Origin: Aptenodytes patagonicus
Taxonomy: Eukaryota > Chordata > Aves > Sphenisciformes > Spheniscidae
Direction of reading: 5' to 3'
Assembly: GCF_965638725.1 (NCBI RefSeq)
Contig: NC_134961.1
Coordinates: 6,788,641 to 6,852,640 of the forward strand
Length of the DNA stretch: 64,000 nucleotides
Shown one piece after another: positions 45,995 through 58,425 of the stretch. How positions within the stretch are numbered: position 1 is the stretch's first letter; every line of letters starts with the position of its first letter. The notes under the pieces are model-generated. The model was given only the letters and a program-made list of their open reading frames with translations, was not told where the DNA came from and ran no database searches. The translations under genes were made by a program, and so were the position numbers.

Positions 45995-48958
45995 GTGAGC
46001 GCGCCGCGACGGGCGGTGGGGCGGCCCCGCCGGCCCCCAGAGGGGCGGGGAGCCCGGTCCCCCGCGACACAGCCCGGCCTGGGCCTCAGCAGCGCGGCCC
46101 CGGTAACGCGGCCTTGCTTCGGTCCAGGGTCCCCTAACGCAGCCCTGTCTCCGCGCAGATGCCAGTAGGGCGGGCTGGGCCTCAGCCCCCCCTAACCCAG
46201 CCCGGCCTCAGCCCCGACCCGAGCAACGCGGGCTGGCTCGTAGTCACGGTGTGGTGCAGGCTGCCCTCAGCCCAGTGACTTGGGCTGGCCCTCGGCCCCG
46301 GTAATTCCCCGCCAACACAGCCTCTCTCTCCCACAGTTCCCCGGATTTGACGACCTCTACTGCAAGTTCTGCTTTGTCTACGGCCAAGACTGGGTTCCCA
46401 CAGCGGTAAGGCCCCATTGCGCACCCCTGGAACCCAGCCTGCCTGCCAGGCCCACCGGCAGCATGCGTCTAACGGGCTTAGTGCAGGCCCCTGGCTCATG
46501 CCACTTTTTCCCCACAGGGTCTGGAGGAGGGCATCTCCCAGATCACCTCCAAGAGCGACGTCGCACCCACCACGCTCGTCTGGAACTTCCCCATTGACAT
46601 TACCTTCAAGAGCACCAACCCGTCCGGCTGTGAGTGCTGGGGGCGGTGGGATCCAGCTCGCAGACCAGGCACCCCTCTCACACATGCTTCAATTGCAGGG
46701 CCGCAGATTGTAGTGAGCGTCTACGGACCCGACTTTTTTGGAAATGATGTGGTCAGAGGTTATGGAGCTGTCCACGTTCCCTTCACACCCGGAAGGTGAG
46801 GTGACAACCCGTCTTTCAGGACTGAAACGGAGATATTTTTTTTTTCCAGTTACTATGTTGTTTCAGAAACAAAAATGTTCCCGTATCTCCTTATCGTGTC
46901 TTGTCCGTTTGGTACAAAGAGCATGGATTTTCTAGCAGCAGCCCCTCGTTATCAAATAATTTTTGGTAATCCTGTAGACAACTGTAAAGTCAAAACTGGC
47001 ATGTAGAAAGCCCAGGTGTGAAGCGCAGTACGTTACCTCTCCCCCATCACTCTCAGCTCATGCTAAGCTTTCATTCCCAGCACTGGGCATGGAGGAAGAT
47101 ACGCTCTTCCTATGCAAACAAACCCTTTCTTTGTGGAAGGGAAAGTAGCATACTTTGAGATGTTCAGTGGTCTGACGTGCCTGAAATTCTGGTACCTTTA
47201 TAGAGACAAGAAGTCTTGCCAAGTGCTGTTTGGTTCATTTCATAAGTTCTGTGCGTCCCATGTTTGTTTTAGGCATACAAGAACCATCGCTATGTTTGTT
47301 CCAGAGTCCACATCTAGGCTGCAGAAGTTTACAAGGTAACAATTAAAGACTTTTCTTTTTTTTAAGAGCAAGTCCTTCTTGCTCTTAGTCACAAAGGTAA
47401 ATTCAGCGTACACGTGAATACTTTGTATCATAACCTGTTTTGAGGTTTGTAGGTAAAATCACGTTTTTAGGTGTCTAGGTCTTTTGAAGAGCTTTCTTAA
47501 AACACGTTAACTGCCTGCTTGCAGTAACGCTAACTCGTCTTTTTGTCATCCTCACATTTGAACACTCTTGGTTTGAAAAAGAACTCACTTCAGCAGAGCA
47601 GACTGATACAGGAGTTCTTGTTCTGAGTGGCAGCTCCGTGTTCCACAGGTTGATTCGTGTCAGTGATGTGACTTGCAGAGGCGCTACTTAGACTAATTTT
47701 ACTGAGCATTTTAGTTGTCGCTGGACTCTGAGGAGGCGTGCTGCAGTCCACCCCTAAATCTTACTGTAGCTAGGGGCTTTTCTGGAAGGAGAGCCACATT
47801 AAGAGCAACCTGGAAAGCAAAGGCAGAACACGGAAAAACAATTCCCAGTTCTACCTTTTCTTCCATCTGGAACGCATTTGCTGTAACCTTTGTCTCGTTT
47901 ACACACACACATCCCTTCCGAAGCAGCAGTCTATACACAGCAACCGAGGGTATTAAGGTTTTTTCCTTCCATGGTGTTGTTTAAGTACAGTCTGAACCAT
48001 CTGTGAGCTGATTGTTCGGTTGTGGATTGCCTGTACCAACGGAGCCTACCCTTGCGCAGAGCCAGCCTTGAGCGCTTTGGGTCAGAGTCAGTGTGGGAAT
48101 CTCTGTGCCCGACAGTCAAAATTCAACTGATTTACTTTTCTTCTCTTTATGGTACCCTTTTTGTAGAATCTACACTCTAATTCGTATACTTCTGTATTAC
48201 GTGCACCTCTGATGTATTCAGAGTACCTAAGCCTCTCTGTTACTCTGGGTAATCAAGAGTTGAATCGGTTTCAAAAACATTTTGCCATAGAGAGATTCTG
48301 TCTAGCCCAGAAGTAACTTGGATTTGACATAACGTGTATGAAATCGGTTTCATTTTTTTCCTTAGAGAGACAAAACTTATCTTCGATCAAAGTAGATCAG
48401 CAACAAAGGGAATCAGTCTTGAAAACTCCCTACGCAAACAAAAGCTGGGAGTCTCATTAAACACCCCCCTTTGTTTTTTTAACACGCGTATGATGAACTG
48501 TACCAAATCTAAACACTAGTGAATGTATCCCATTAATTATTTTCTGTTTTCTTCTCCAAGCTGGTTCACAGGGAGACGTCCAGAATTTACTGACCCCAGA
48601 GTGGTAGCACAGGGAGAAGGAAGAGAAGGTAAGTCCCTGGGACCTCTGGACTCCCTTGCATGAGAGCAGGCCACAGCTTGGCCATCCATCTTCTGTTGAT
48701 AAAAAAGACTGGTTGCTCCTGCCGAGAACAGTCCTACCTGGATACGCGAGGAGTTCAACAACTATTCAAAAACCTCCCTTAACCGGTTTTATTCACGTCT
48801 TCTTTCTTCTAGTAACGAGGGTGCGATCTCAAGGCTTTGTGACCATTTCCTTCAACGTAGTGACCAAAGATATGAAGAAGTTGGGCTATGACGTGAGCCC
48901 GAGCGACATGCAGAACCCTTCTCTGGTGCCTGTTACGGAAGGGATTCATAAGTATTGA
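45929..48958 (+). CDS. B9D1: B9 domain-containing protein 1, complete, seven exons
   Basis: Component of the MKS/B9 (tectonic-like) complex at the ciliary transition zone, needed for ciliogenesis and for gating membrane proteins into the cilium; human mutations cause Meckel and Joubert syndromes. Exons are 45929-45994, 46337-46405, 46518-46629, 46699-46795, 47273-47335, 48561-48628 and 48813-48958, giving 206 residues (human about 204). The protein begins [20 protein letters not shown]. The B9 (C2-like) domain covers most of it, with [58 protein letters not shown] and [19 protein letters not shown]. The start ATG has a strong context (gccATGg). The frame is open upstream, but this Met matches the family N-terminus. 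Confidence 0.97.
46337..46405 (+). CDS. B9D1: B9D1 exon 2
   Basis: 23 codons encoding [20 protein letters not shown] and PTA. The acceptor is CCCACAG and the donor GTAAGG. Phase 0 on both sides. Confidence 0.97.
46518..46629 (+). CDS. B9D1: B9D1 exon 3
   Basis: [20 protein letters not shown], then [17 protein letters not shown] and the first base of Trp. The donor is GTGAGT, and the following intron is only 69 bases. Confidence 0.97.
46699..46795 (+). CDS. B9D1: B9D1 exon 4
   Basis: It completes Trp, then [20 protein letters not shown] and [11 protein letters not shown], ending inside an Arg codon. The acceptor is ATTGCAG and the donor GTGAGG. Confidence 0.97.
47273..47335 (+). CDS. B9D1: B9D1 exon 5
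   Basis: It completes Arg, then [20 protein letters not shown] and two bases of Ser. The acceptor is GTTTTAG and the donor GTAACA. Confidence 0.96.
48561..48628 (+). CDS. B9D1: B9D1 exon 6
   Basis: It completes Ser, then [20 protein letters not shown] and RE. The acceptor is CTCCAAG, a slightly unusual AAG, and the donor GTAAGT. Confidence 0.96.
48813..48958 (+). CDS. B9D1: B9D1 exon 7 with stop
   Basis: It completes Val, then [33 protein letters not shown] and a variable C-terminus ending GIHKY-TGA. The last dozen or so residues differ from the human ending, as expected of this poorly conserved tail. Confidence 0.95.
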
Positions 48959-49661
48959 ACTCGGGCGTGAGACGCTCAAAGGCTCACAGGCAAGTTAAGC
49001 GCTTTGGGGCTTTTTGTGGCAGAGGGAAATGAGTATCTGACTAAACTGAGATGTCGTCGCTTGAGACCGTTATTCATTCCAAAAGCAACACAAGCCCATG
49101 AGGCTTTGGAATAATTACCTGAGTATAATCCTTTCAGTAAGCATACAGGTTGAAGTATTCTGTAAATTAATGTCATCGGATAATATTTAGCATTTTTATG
49201 AGTAACATCAGACTATCTCAAAATAAGACCTGTAACAAAATATTTTTTATAACAGCCTTTTGCACACTCTTTATATACTTAAAGAATAGGAACGTTTATA
49301 GTTGTAGCAGTTTTCCTGTGTTTAAAACATCATTGCAAACCCAGTTCTTTTTACTAACGTTTTTTTGTGGTAGAAATGGGAAATTGAAATTATTGCACCT
49401 TCCAAAAAGGAGGGAATATGGAAACCCTCCCATGAAACACACATGCACTTCTCCGTGCCACGTGTTTCCCTCTGCAAAAGCAAGAGCAGTTTTCTTTATA
49501 ATCCCGCATAGTCCTTTAGAATTTGTGCGACTGGTTAAAATAGCTCATGCACTGCGGAAACAAACCTTTCCACATTTTTCAGTGAAGCCACACGGGCTTT
49601 TGCATTTAGAACAAGATGACAACTCTTCCATTTCCAGATTTTCTTTCTGCATCATTTGCCT

Positions 49662-50348
49662 GGCGGAAAAGGACCTGGGGGTGTTGGTCGACAGCCGGCT
49701 GAACATGAGCCGGCAGTGTGCCCAGGCGGCCAAGAAGGCCAATGGCATCCTGGCCTGTATCAGAAATAGTGTGGCCAGCAGGAGTAGGGAAGTGATCGTG
49801 CCCCTGTACTCGGCACTGGTGAGGCCGCACCTCGAATACTGTGTTCAGTTTTGGGCCCCTCACTACAAGAAGGACATTGAGGTGCTGGAGCGTGTCCAGA
49901 GAAGGGCAACGAGGCTGGTGAGGGGTCTAGAGAACAAGTCTGATGAGGAGCGGCTGGGGGAACTGGGGTTGTTTAGCCTGGAGAAGAGGAGGCTGAGGGG
50001 AGACCTTATTGCCCTCTACAACCACCTGAAAGGAGGTTGTAGCAGGGTGGGGGTCGGTCTCTTCTCCCAAGTAACAAGCGACAGGACGAGAGGAAATGGC
50101 CTCAAGTTGCACCAGGGGAGGTTTAGATTGGACGTGAGGAAAAATGTCTTTACTGAAAGAGTGGTGAAACATTGGACCAGGCTGCCCAGGGAAGTGGTGG
50201 AGTCCCCATCCCTGGAGGTATTTAAAAGACGAGTAGATGAGGCGCTTAGGGACATGGTTTAGTGGGTGGTGGTGTTGGGTCGACGGTTGGACTCGATGAT
50301 CTTAGAGGTCTTTTCCAACCTTAATGATTCTATGATTCTATGATTCTT
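49662..50348 (+). mobile_element. CR1 LINE, 5'-truncated, with intact ORF2 C-terminal frame
   Basis: It begins within ORF2 at [20 protein letters not shown] and reads unbroken to [15 protein letters not shown] at 50262. It includes [20 protein letters not shown] and [19 protein letters not shown], the end of the reverse transcriptase region. A short 3' UTR and three ATTCTATG-type octamers end near 50348. The catalytic YADD-type core and the endonuclease are missing, so it cannot move by itself. The roughly 200 codons without a stop point to recent insertion. It lies 0.7 kb after the B9D1 stop in the same orientation. Confidence 0.96.
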
Positions 50349-50496
50349 AGCTTCAGGAAGGAGAAGAAAAAAAAAAAAAAGGACAGCAGTTTATTTTAGA
50401 AGAGTTAGAGAGACCATGGTGTTAAACATATCCTTGCTGCATGGTTTTAACTTCAGGTGGAACAAATTGCGTTTTAAGTGCAGATATTGACTAAAA

Positions 50497-50502
50497 AATA
50501 AA
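50497..50502 (+). terminator. Candidate polyadenylation signal downstream of the CR1
   Basis: AATAAA about 150 bases after the CR1 end. If B9D1 uses it, the CR1 would be part of its 3' UTR. This is not provable from sequence. Confidence 0.3.
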
Positions 50503-53500
50503 CTTTAGAGAAGGCTCTGCTAAGAAATTAGTCTCAGTAAGCCAGCTACGTGTGCGGCCATAAGCAGCATTTAGCTCCAGATCAGGTCCCAGAGGCACTG
50601 TGCCACACAGGAGAGCGGGGAGTCGCAGAAAGGACCTTCCCCTCCCTTCGCTGGGTCCCTCCAGCCAGTGCAGTACACAGACAATGTACCATGGCTTTCC
50701 TCAGCTGGTTTTCTTACCGAAAAGAAAGGCAGTAAAAAAGCAACGTAGTGACGTTCAAGCCTGCTACACTCAGGTTTCCTTTCCCATCGCATAACCCCAG
50801 GGAAGGACCGAAACGATGTTGGTTGTTATTGGCGGGTGACAGGAGCTCCAGAGCTGATGTGCTGCTCGCGGACGTCTGCAGCGTGAGGGCACAGAGCTGG
50901 CCTCGGTCGGAGGAGCTGCTCCTCCGATGTCTTACCGTGGCCCTTCAGTGAATCCCCCTCTAAGCCAATGTTACTGCTCTTCTTCTAGGCTGAATAAACC
51001 CAGTTGTCTAAATATATTTGTTTGTCTCTCTACTGCTAGGGTTTTTATTTCTTTGTGCCAGAAGGGATGTTTCCAAGTCCTAAATCATCCGAGATGGGCT
51101 ATTCTTACAGGTGCAAAAGAGAAAGAAGTGTATGCCACAATGAAATGACTAATTGCTTAGTCGTTTCCACATTTAGATTTGGGTATGTAATCTCTTGTGT
51201 TTGACTGCAAATACCAAGAGATGACTGAGAACGACTTAACGTGATACCACCCTATAAGTGAACTGCCAAGACCTTGAAACTGTGGAAATACAAGTAATAA
51301 CAGAGCGCATTGATCTGCAGAGCCTCCAGGACGCGTCTCACATGAAGCCTCGGGTTAGAGAGAGTTATTATTTCATGCTGAGCAGTGTGATTGAATAAAT
51401 ATAATTTCTGAAAAGGTAACGTGATCACTGTAATTTTGCTGTGAGCATTAGCATCTTTTATACTATTTATAAATACTTTTCCAAACATGGTTACAGATGA
51501 TTTTTCATCTTCTACTTTTTTTCCTGCCTTGTTTTTGTTGATTTTGCACTTCCAGTAAGCTCCCCCGCCAGTTGTTTTGGCAACTGTTGTAATCGCCGAA
51601 CTGAGTCACGTTGGAATCCAAATTAATAAGTGTTTCCTGTTGGCTCAGAGGAGATGCAAGGAATTTTGTTTCCTTTTGAAAAGTCTTTGGGAAGCAGTTA
51701 GCTACAGTAGCAGGATAAATATCTGCGTTTGAAATACTACCGCTTAAATACCTTTTCTCCCTTGAGCACAGTTACCTGCCCCCATTCCAATTAGAGCAAA
51801 GCTGTGCGGCAGAGTTTCTAGTCACGAGAAGCCTGTTAAACCCAGATAAAGCCCCCACTTCGCGCCCCCGGGGGCGCAGCCAATTTATTCACGCACAGCT
51901 TTGCAGCGTGGTACTACGGCCGATCTCCCGAATTGCTCCCGTTTCAAACGGGTAGCTGGATGCTTACCGCACCGAGACCGACCAAAACCAAGACGTGCGC
52001 TTGCGCAGCTTCACCGTTCACGGCCAAGCCGCAGGGACCCGCAGGAGAAAGGTTAAAAGAAAACAGGGAAAAGCGAGGGTTTAAAAAAAAACCAACAATC
52101 CCTAACTCCATAAACCAGGGTTTAAGAGAGGTGGCTCTATGAGCAGATCCCGCGCTGCTACCTGCATCATGAGGGCTTTTTGCCTGTTGTCTCTGGGTTT
52201 GGTTGGGTGTTTTTTTGGGGGGGGGTTCTTTTTTGACTCCTCAGTGTCTCGAGCACGTTTGTTAAGAACCTCACATACCTGCTTCAAGGCCTTAACGTGT
52301 TTAGCTCGTGAGCGCTTCACTGCGGGAGCTTTTCGGTCTGACACAGTTTGCTCCTTGCACAAGGGCACGTGTGGGGGTGATGTTTTCAGTAAGCGTTTCC
52401 CGAGTTCAATGCCGTTCCTTTGTTCCGAGAGGCAACTGTTGGTAACTCTCATAAACACGCTCTTCTCCCAGAGGCAGGCTTGCTGCTGCCTTTATAATTT
52501 TCTGGAAAACCGTCTCTGGTTTAAGTCTTTGGTACTCAGGCATGGCAGAGCGTTTGCAGCTGTTTCACCCCGGAGAGAATCTCTGCTCTCATGACGGAGG
52601 AGTAAAGACAGACGCGACACCATGCTGCCGAGAGCGGGTGACATTAATAAGGAAGGGATTTATGACCCGTAAGCGTTCGTTGCAGTTAGTGTTAAAGGTT
52701 AAAAGAACCCATGCTTTAAGAACAGCCAAAACCCAGAAAAACCCAGCTTTGCTATAGCAGAGGCTCAAAGTCATTTCCTTTCACCCACTCTCCAGGCAGC
52801 TGTAACCACCCTGCTCGTTTACTAGTTAATCATTCTCCCTTTTATTCAAAACTGGACTGAAGTTCCCAAGCCCTTGTAGCACAGATGGCAGTGCGAGGCT
52901 GTCAGCTGGCGCTGCAGCTCCTGTTCCGTTACACTTAAGTCTCTCCCAGACAGTGAAATTGGCCATTAACCTCCTGATTCAAGACGGGCAGGAAAAAACA
53001 ACCAAAAAAAAAAACCAAAAAAATCTTTATTCAGAACATGCGTCCTGACACAGGATGAGGCTTCAAGGCCATCAAAAACAGAGCGAGACCCTTGGAGGTG
53101 AGTGAAGCCTGTGAGGTAGCTGAGGACCTTGCAGAAGCCCCCTCCTCTGCTCACGCCCTCTGGAGGGGCTTCGGAGGGAGCTGCCCAGCAGGACCCTGCT
53201 CATTTCATGGGAGGGTCTTCCTGCCGTCACCGTGGAAGCCACCCTGGGAGGGAGACAGCCAAGGACACGGACTGAACAGCAGCTTGGGAATCAAACCCTC
53301 CAGAAAAAGGAAAATCATTTGGATAGCCTTTAGGAGCCGGTATTTGCAGCCCTTTCTACCAAAACTAGAAACAGCAGCATCTGCTCCTGCCCTCTCGTGG
53401 CAGTTTTCAACCTTTAGGAAGATGTTGGAGGTTGCCAGTAACAATTAGCTAACAAGACAGCATGAAGGACATCCAAGTTTTTCCTGTTCCTACAAGGAAA

Positions 53501-55201
53501 ATTGCTCAGTGCAATGGTGCCGGCTGCCCTGCCGCTGCCCCGTGCCCTGAAAGCATGGGGCAAACACCTCCCAGCGCCATGAGCCACCCGAGCTGCCTCG
53601 CAGGGAGCGGGACCGAGCCAGAAATCCATGCATCAGTGAGCACTTGAGAAACTGTCTTTGTCCTGAGGCTAGCAAGGCTCTTTTACAACAGCAGTATTGC
53701 AGCAGCTAGAAGTTATCTCCATCTGAAAATGAGAGTCTCACAGATGGATTAAAGCTGACAGCAACTGCTCCCCAGCAGCAGTGTCGGTTTAGGACCAGGA
53801 GCCTCCTGTGAAATACTCCAAAGGAAAAAAAAAAAAAACACCAAACCAAAAAACAGTAAAACACAAAACCACAGAAGCAAAGAAGAGCCAGATTTGAAGA
53901 AAATTGGAGCTGCAGCTCCAACTCTACCCGGGCTCGTCACCGGCAGCGTTTCAGCCCATCGCAAACCAGCCCCAGGATGTCCCGTTTGTGCCAAGGTCAC
54001 CGGAGCATCATGCTGGGGGAGACGGGAGGGCTAAGCACCCTGGATCCACAGTCCCGGACATGGGTCCGTGGGGTGACAGGAGGACAGGACGGCCGGGGTG
54101 GGACATGGGGGTTACACAGAATGAACAGCATCAGCGGTGACAGAGCTGGGCTTGCACCCGCAGCTGCAGTGTGGAGCCTGTGTCTGCGACTGGCCAGGCA
54201 CCGCCAGCGTCCAAGAGCACCGGCAAGAACCACCTTCCTCTGGGCCTTTTCCCTTTAGTCTGGCAGTGCCAGCGGACGGCACCGAGCAGCAGCTGGACGA
54301 GCGGGTGGCTGCGGCAGAGCCCACGCAGGACATCTCCAGGGGTGCCCCTCGAACACGCTCAAGGAACTGAGCCCCCCACGAGAGCACCATGAACCACCCC
54401 TCCTGCACCCACCACCCAGCCCAGCTGGAGATCCAAGGTCCAGGCACACAAACCTGTGCCAGCAGCACGTCTGGAGCAGCCACCACCAGCAATTTTGGAA
54501 CATCTTCCAGGCCATGCAAACCCCAAGCAGGAACACGGCAAAGACCTGAGCAAAGACTGCCCGGCCCGCACCCCCACAGGGGATGCTCAGCACTTGTTCC
54601 CTCTCCTCCTCTCACCGTTCAACCACAGGGTGCACTCTGCAGAGGGGAGCCCCGAGGCTTCTCCCACCAGCTGGGGAGTCCCCTGGGAAGCAAACATGGG
54701 CGAGCTCAAACCCCGAGAGCTGAGGCGCTCACGGGTGTTTGCAAACCCAGAAACAACCTCCACAGGAATAAAAAAAAACCCAAGACAAGACCGCAGCTCC
54801 CGCCAGCCTGCAGAGAGCACCCAGCACCCTCCGCTGCGGCGTAACAGAGGCTGCGGAGCACAACGACAGCGGGTTACGAGGGGTAGGCTTGAGACAACAG
54901 ATTTCCAGTGCCTGGCCATCTTCAGGGCACAAATCCTGTTAGAAACAATCCTTTGGCCACCGAAACCAGGCCTGAGCCCCCGGGGGGAGGCTGCAGAGAC
55001 ACGAGGGTGCAACGCAACCCGCTTTCACGGCAGGGCGCAAGTGATTCAGTCTCTCGTCCTTCAGAGGGAAGATCAGCAGAAGCATCTAACTGCTGTAGGC
55101 TTCTATTTTTATACCTCTATTCAGGCCAAGATATTTAAGTACCCAAATTCACCTCGGAGAATATCACTACATTTAGTGCCAGACTTGCTAATGAAGACAT
55201 T

Positions 55202-55234
55202 AAAAAAGAAAAAAAAAAAAAAAAAAAAAAAAAA
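55202..55234 (+). repeat. Poly(A) microsatellite
   Basis: Six A, one G, then 26 A. The region before it is not a recognisable gene copy, so this is listed as a homopolymer, not as a retrocopy tail. Confidence 0.9.
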
Positions 55235-57224
55235 CAAACCCCACCGCCGTCACCCAGCACAACCCCAGCCAGCCCACGGTCTCCTAGGCCGTGTGTGCTG
55301 TTACACCAAGGCAGGACTGGTTCCCTTCAGCTTGGTTAAACCACCGACTTCCATTCCCTGGCCAAAAAGCCCTTCGAGAAGAACATGGACCCCATTGTCT
55401 GATTTTCACAGGTTCCACGTTCCCACCCCGGTGGGGCACAAGGAAGGCGTCTGATGATTTTCCGTCTTAGAAATTACTAAAGGTGGTTCGGCCGCAGCGC
55501 TATGGGGAATCCCGCGTGGGTTAGCGATAGCATGGCTGGTGGGACAAGTCCACGCCGAGTCAGCACCCCGCGGGGGCCGTTCAGGCCTCCCCTCCCTCCG
55601 CTCCAGCAGCCAGGCACAAAGTCCTCCTCCAGCCCCTGCCTAATTCAGCTGTGCAGCGTGATCCCACAGGCCGTCACGGAGGCCGGGAGAGCAAGCGGTT
55701 TCACAAAGGGGTTATCAGGCAGCTGTATCGGTGACTACTAAACGCAGTGTCTTTGCTCCAGGAAGGTCTCTGCTGCCAGCAACGGGACCCTGGGCTGGAT
55801 CGAGCTCTGATCTGATCTACAGCAGCTCCAGCGTGCAGTGTTTAAACAGGGCTTAAAACCACGATGCCGTACCTGCTGGTGAGGCTCTCCCAGAGCACAT
55901 TTAAGCTTTCGAACTGCAAAGCTGGCAGCACTGATGTCCCGGTGAGATTTCATGTCAGGCAGCAGCAGGCAGGGAGCTGAGAAGACAAACTCCACCTTTA
56001 CTACTGCTTTATTCCGGCCATTTGAAACGTCATCGATTTTCTTTCACCCGAGAACGGGAGCGCAGTTGCTCGACTAGTGGCACAAGCGTTGAGAACAGAT
56101 CAGGTAAAGTGTTCAGGCTGCTTTTTTTAAGTGTTTGCTGAACAGCCACAGATGATTTTTTTAGTACCTGCTCCCTCCACCCTCCGCATTTCATCCGCGT
56201 CTAGCGGCACACGTCGCCTGCATCCCTCCGCACAAGGCTGTGTTACGAGTACCTGTGCTCTGCACACAGCAGCTGTCTGGTGGCCAGGAAGATGTCCAGG
56301 TGCCTTAGAAGTATTTTGCACTTCAACAGCATTTTCGACCAGAGTTTCAATGCACGTCACAGCTAACGGTTCTGCTGGTCACCAGTTTACTTACGAATAA
56401 AGTTTGCCCCACCCCACGTTAAACAGCCACTGGGGAAAGGATAGATTTTCCCCTAATCTCTTCGGAGAGATATTTACCAAATATCTGAGGGTCCCACTAC
56501 TCAATCCAGGACTGGTACAGCTCCGGGCTGCCCCTGGTGAAGCCAGAGGATTTGCTATCTCCTCCCAAGGTATCTCCCCGCTCCCCAGTTCATAATCTAC
56601 TATTTCAACCCCTGCAAACCTCTGGGCTGTGTTACGCTGGTAGGATGCCAGTCCCCTACTGATCACCAGGCTGCTGCCGATTAACCACCCTAACGGGTAA
56701 CTGGCAGGGATGTCTGAAGCACCAGAGGGAGCTTCCACTCATTGAAACCCCCAGTCTTCAACAATTACAGGGTACAATCGATTTGACAGCAAAACACGAC
56801 GAGACAGGATCGCTACCACCGTGTACAACACTGGCTCTTCACTGTTTATAATCCCGAGCTCCCAAACTTCTGTCCTTACGAAATCGGTGTTCATTTGGGT
56901 CCCAACTCACGATACAGGGAGGAGTTTACCTGGAAGGCAGACGGCAGCTAGCTTTAAAAAGGCGGAAGTTTTTAACGCGAGGGGCTGTATAAGTCATGTG
57001 GGTTCTCCGAAACGTAGATTGCAGGCAGTTGCAGGAGTCTTGCCGGCCAAAGCCATAGCGCGGGCTGGCCCAAACCATTTTCTCACAGTTCGATGAAAAC
57101 GAGCGGAAGAGCAGAGTTGTTGCACCACTCGGCCCAGCACAAACAAGAGGTAACGGCAATGTACGTATTCAGCAAAAATACTTTGGCAACACCGGTGCGG
57201 ATGAGGGCACGCCTCTAGATAACA

Positions 57225-57400
57225 CTTTATCCAGATAGCCCTTTTCCTCCGCAGAAGCAGGCAAATACCACCTCACTTCACAGAAGAGGAAGAGGAAACC
57301 CGGGGACAGGGGGAGAGCGGCTTTCCCAAGGTCAGAGGAAGGCTCAGCCGCAGCCAGATCTCTCTCACAACAGGCTTTATCAGCTCAGGCTCCCTCCAGC
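57225..57400 (+). repeat. MIR/L2-like ancient repeat fragment
   Basis: cacttcacagaagaggaaga, then aaacccggggacaggggg and ctttcccaaggtcagaggaa follow the MIR consensus order ('ttacagatgaggaaactgag' and 'acttgcccaaggtcacacag'). It is degenerate, and the assignment is from memory. Confidence 0.45.
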
Positions 57401-58419
57401 ACCCCTTCAGCTTGCAAGTCTGCAGTATTCTGCTCCTTTCAGGAGCGTTACAGAGTCATCACAAAAGTTTCCACTTCGAGCCCTTCCTAAATCTTTCCTG
57501 TAGCGAGCACCTTTATTTTAAAATGTGCCATTTCAAGAGGCCGGAGTAGAACAGCGAAGAAGTACTGATCACAGAAAAAGAGAGACCGGCCAGAGGAGCA
57601 ATATGCACACGTGCCCAGAAGAGCCCTCCTGCACGGGAGCAGAAAGCACCCTTCGGTAAAAATGAGAGGTACAAAGAGCAGCAGGTATCTGGGCTGCCAC
57701 CCCTGGCAAAGGAGGGGTTTCTGTCTTCCTTCGCGGCCCAAACACAGAAGCAAAACGAACCAAAAGACCTGACCGGAGGCGGCCTCGTTCTCCAGGGAAA
57801 CCGGAGCATTGCCGGGGCAGTGGGTTTGCACGACACACCCAGCCAGCTCTGTACCACAGATCTGAAACCGAAACAGATGCTTTCCCCCGCCCCGCCGCCT
57901 TTCCAATAGTCGGGTCTCCACCACCACCGCAGCTTCAGCATTAAGAAATTAAGTATTTGATTAGCGATCAGTCTGATTGGCAGCAAACCATAACTACAGG
58001 AAACCTGGATGGGCTCCGGAGAGGTAGCTCTTGAAATAGCCTGCTAATGAAGTACCCTTCAACTCAAACCATCCAGAATTAGAAGCTGAAATCACTTCCC
58101 AGCCGGAGGCAGGCTCGCTGCTACCCCATCTGCAAGGCCACTTGATCACGGGGCAGAGCCAATGCTGTGGGAAGGGCGAGACTGAACTACCGCACAGATG
58201 GGAAGCGAGGACTCCCAAAGTCAGTTTTGTCACGGTTCCCCAACCCTTATTCCACGAGCGATGGCTTTAAAAGCCACGTCTCCCCCAGGCTTCTGTCGTG
58301 ACATAAATACGGAAGCCTCCACCGAGGCAGTACTTGATCGTCCCTCCAAAAGTGCTCTTTGAAGGGTAGTGTGGTTTAAAGAAGCAATTCAGTCACCTGC
58401 AACACAACAAGTCTTCATT

Positions 58420-58425
58420 TTTATT
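58420..58425 (-). terminator. EPN2: Candidate EPN2 polyadenylation signal (distal)
   Basis: AATAAA on the minus strand. Left of it the sequence turns from AT-rich to more mixed composition. It would give a 3' UTR of about 4.2 kb. Confidence 0.45.

Larger units (their letters stand above)
45590..46270. promoter_or_regulatory. B9D1: CpG-island promoter of B9D1
   Basis: Very GC-rich, CpG-dense sequence around the first coding exon. I see no TATA box at a fitting place. It includes the G-rich tract at 45725-45754 and X-box-like sites just before the start codon. The start of transcription cannot be placed from sequence; a CpG-island gene usually has a dispersed start. Boundaries are estimated by eye. 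Confidence 0.75.
48959..58400. other. B9D1 3' flank and B9D1-EPN2 convergent intergenic region
   Basis: The B9D1 3' UTR starts at 48959, but its end is unclear. AATAAA occurs at 50497-50502 and 50993-50998, both beyond the CR1 at 49662-50348, and no good signal precedes the CR1. The rest shows no exon: the long plus-strand frame at 54456-55454 is low-complexity and matches nothing. A pure 26-base A run is at 55209-55234. A MIR/L2-like fragment lies at about 57225-57400. Confidence 0.6.

Noticed and set aside
55202..55234. Poly(A) run preceded by ATTAAA as the tail of a processed retrocopy
   Set aside because: No coding or UTR similarity was recognised before it, and processed retrocopies are rare in birds. 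A homopolymer is the simpler reading.
54456..55454. 332-codon plus-strand open frame between B9D1 and EPN2
   Set aside because: It runs through a poly(A) tract (as a poly-lysine run) and low-complexity Pro/Arg sequence. It has no domain, and no splice or promoter context supports it.
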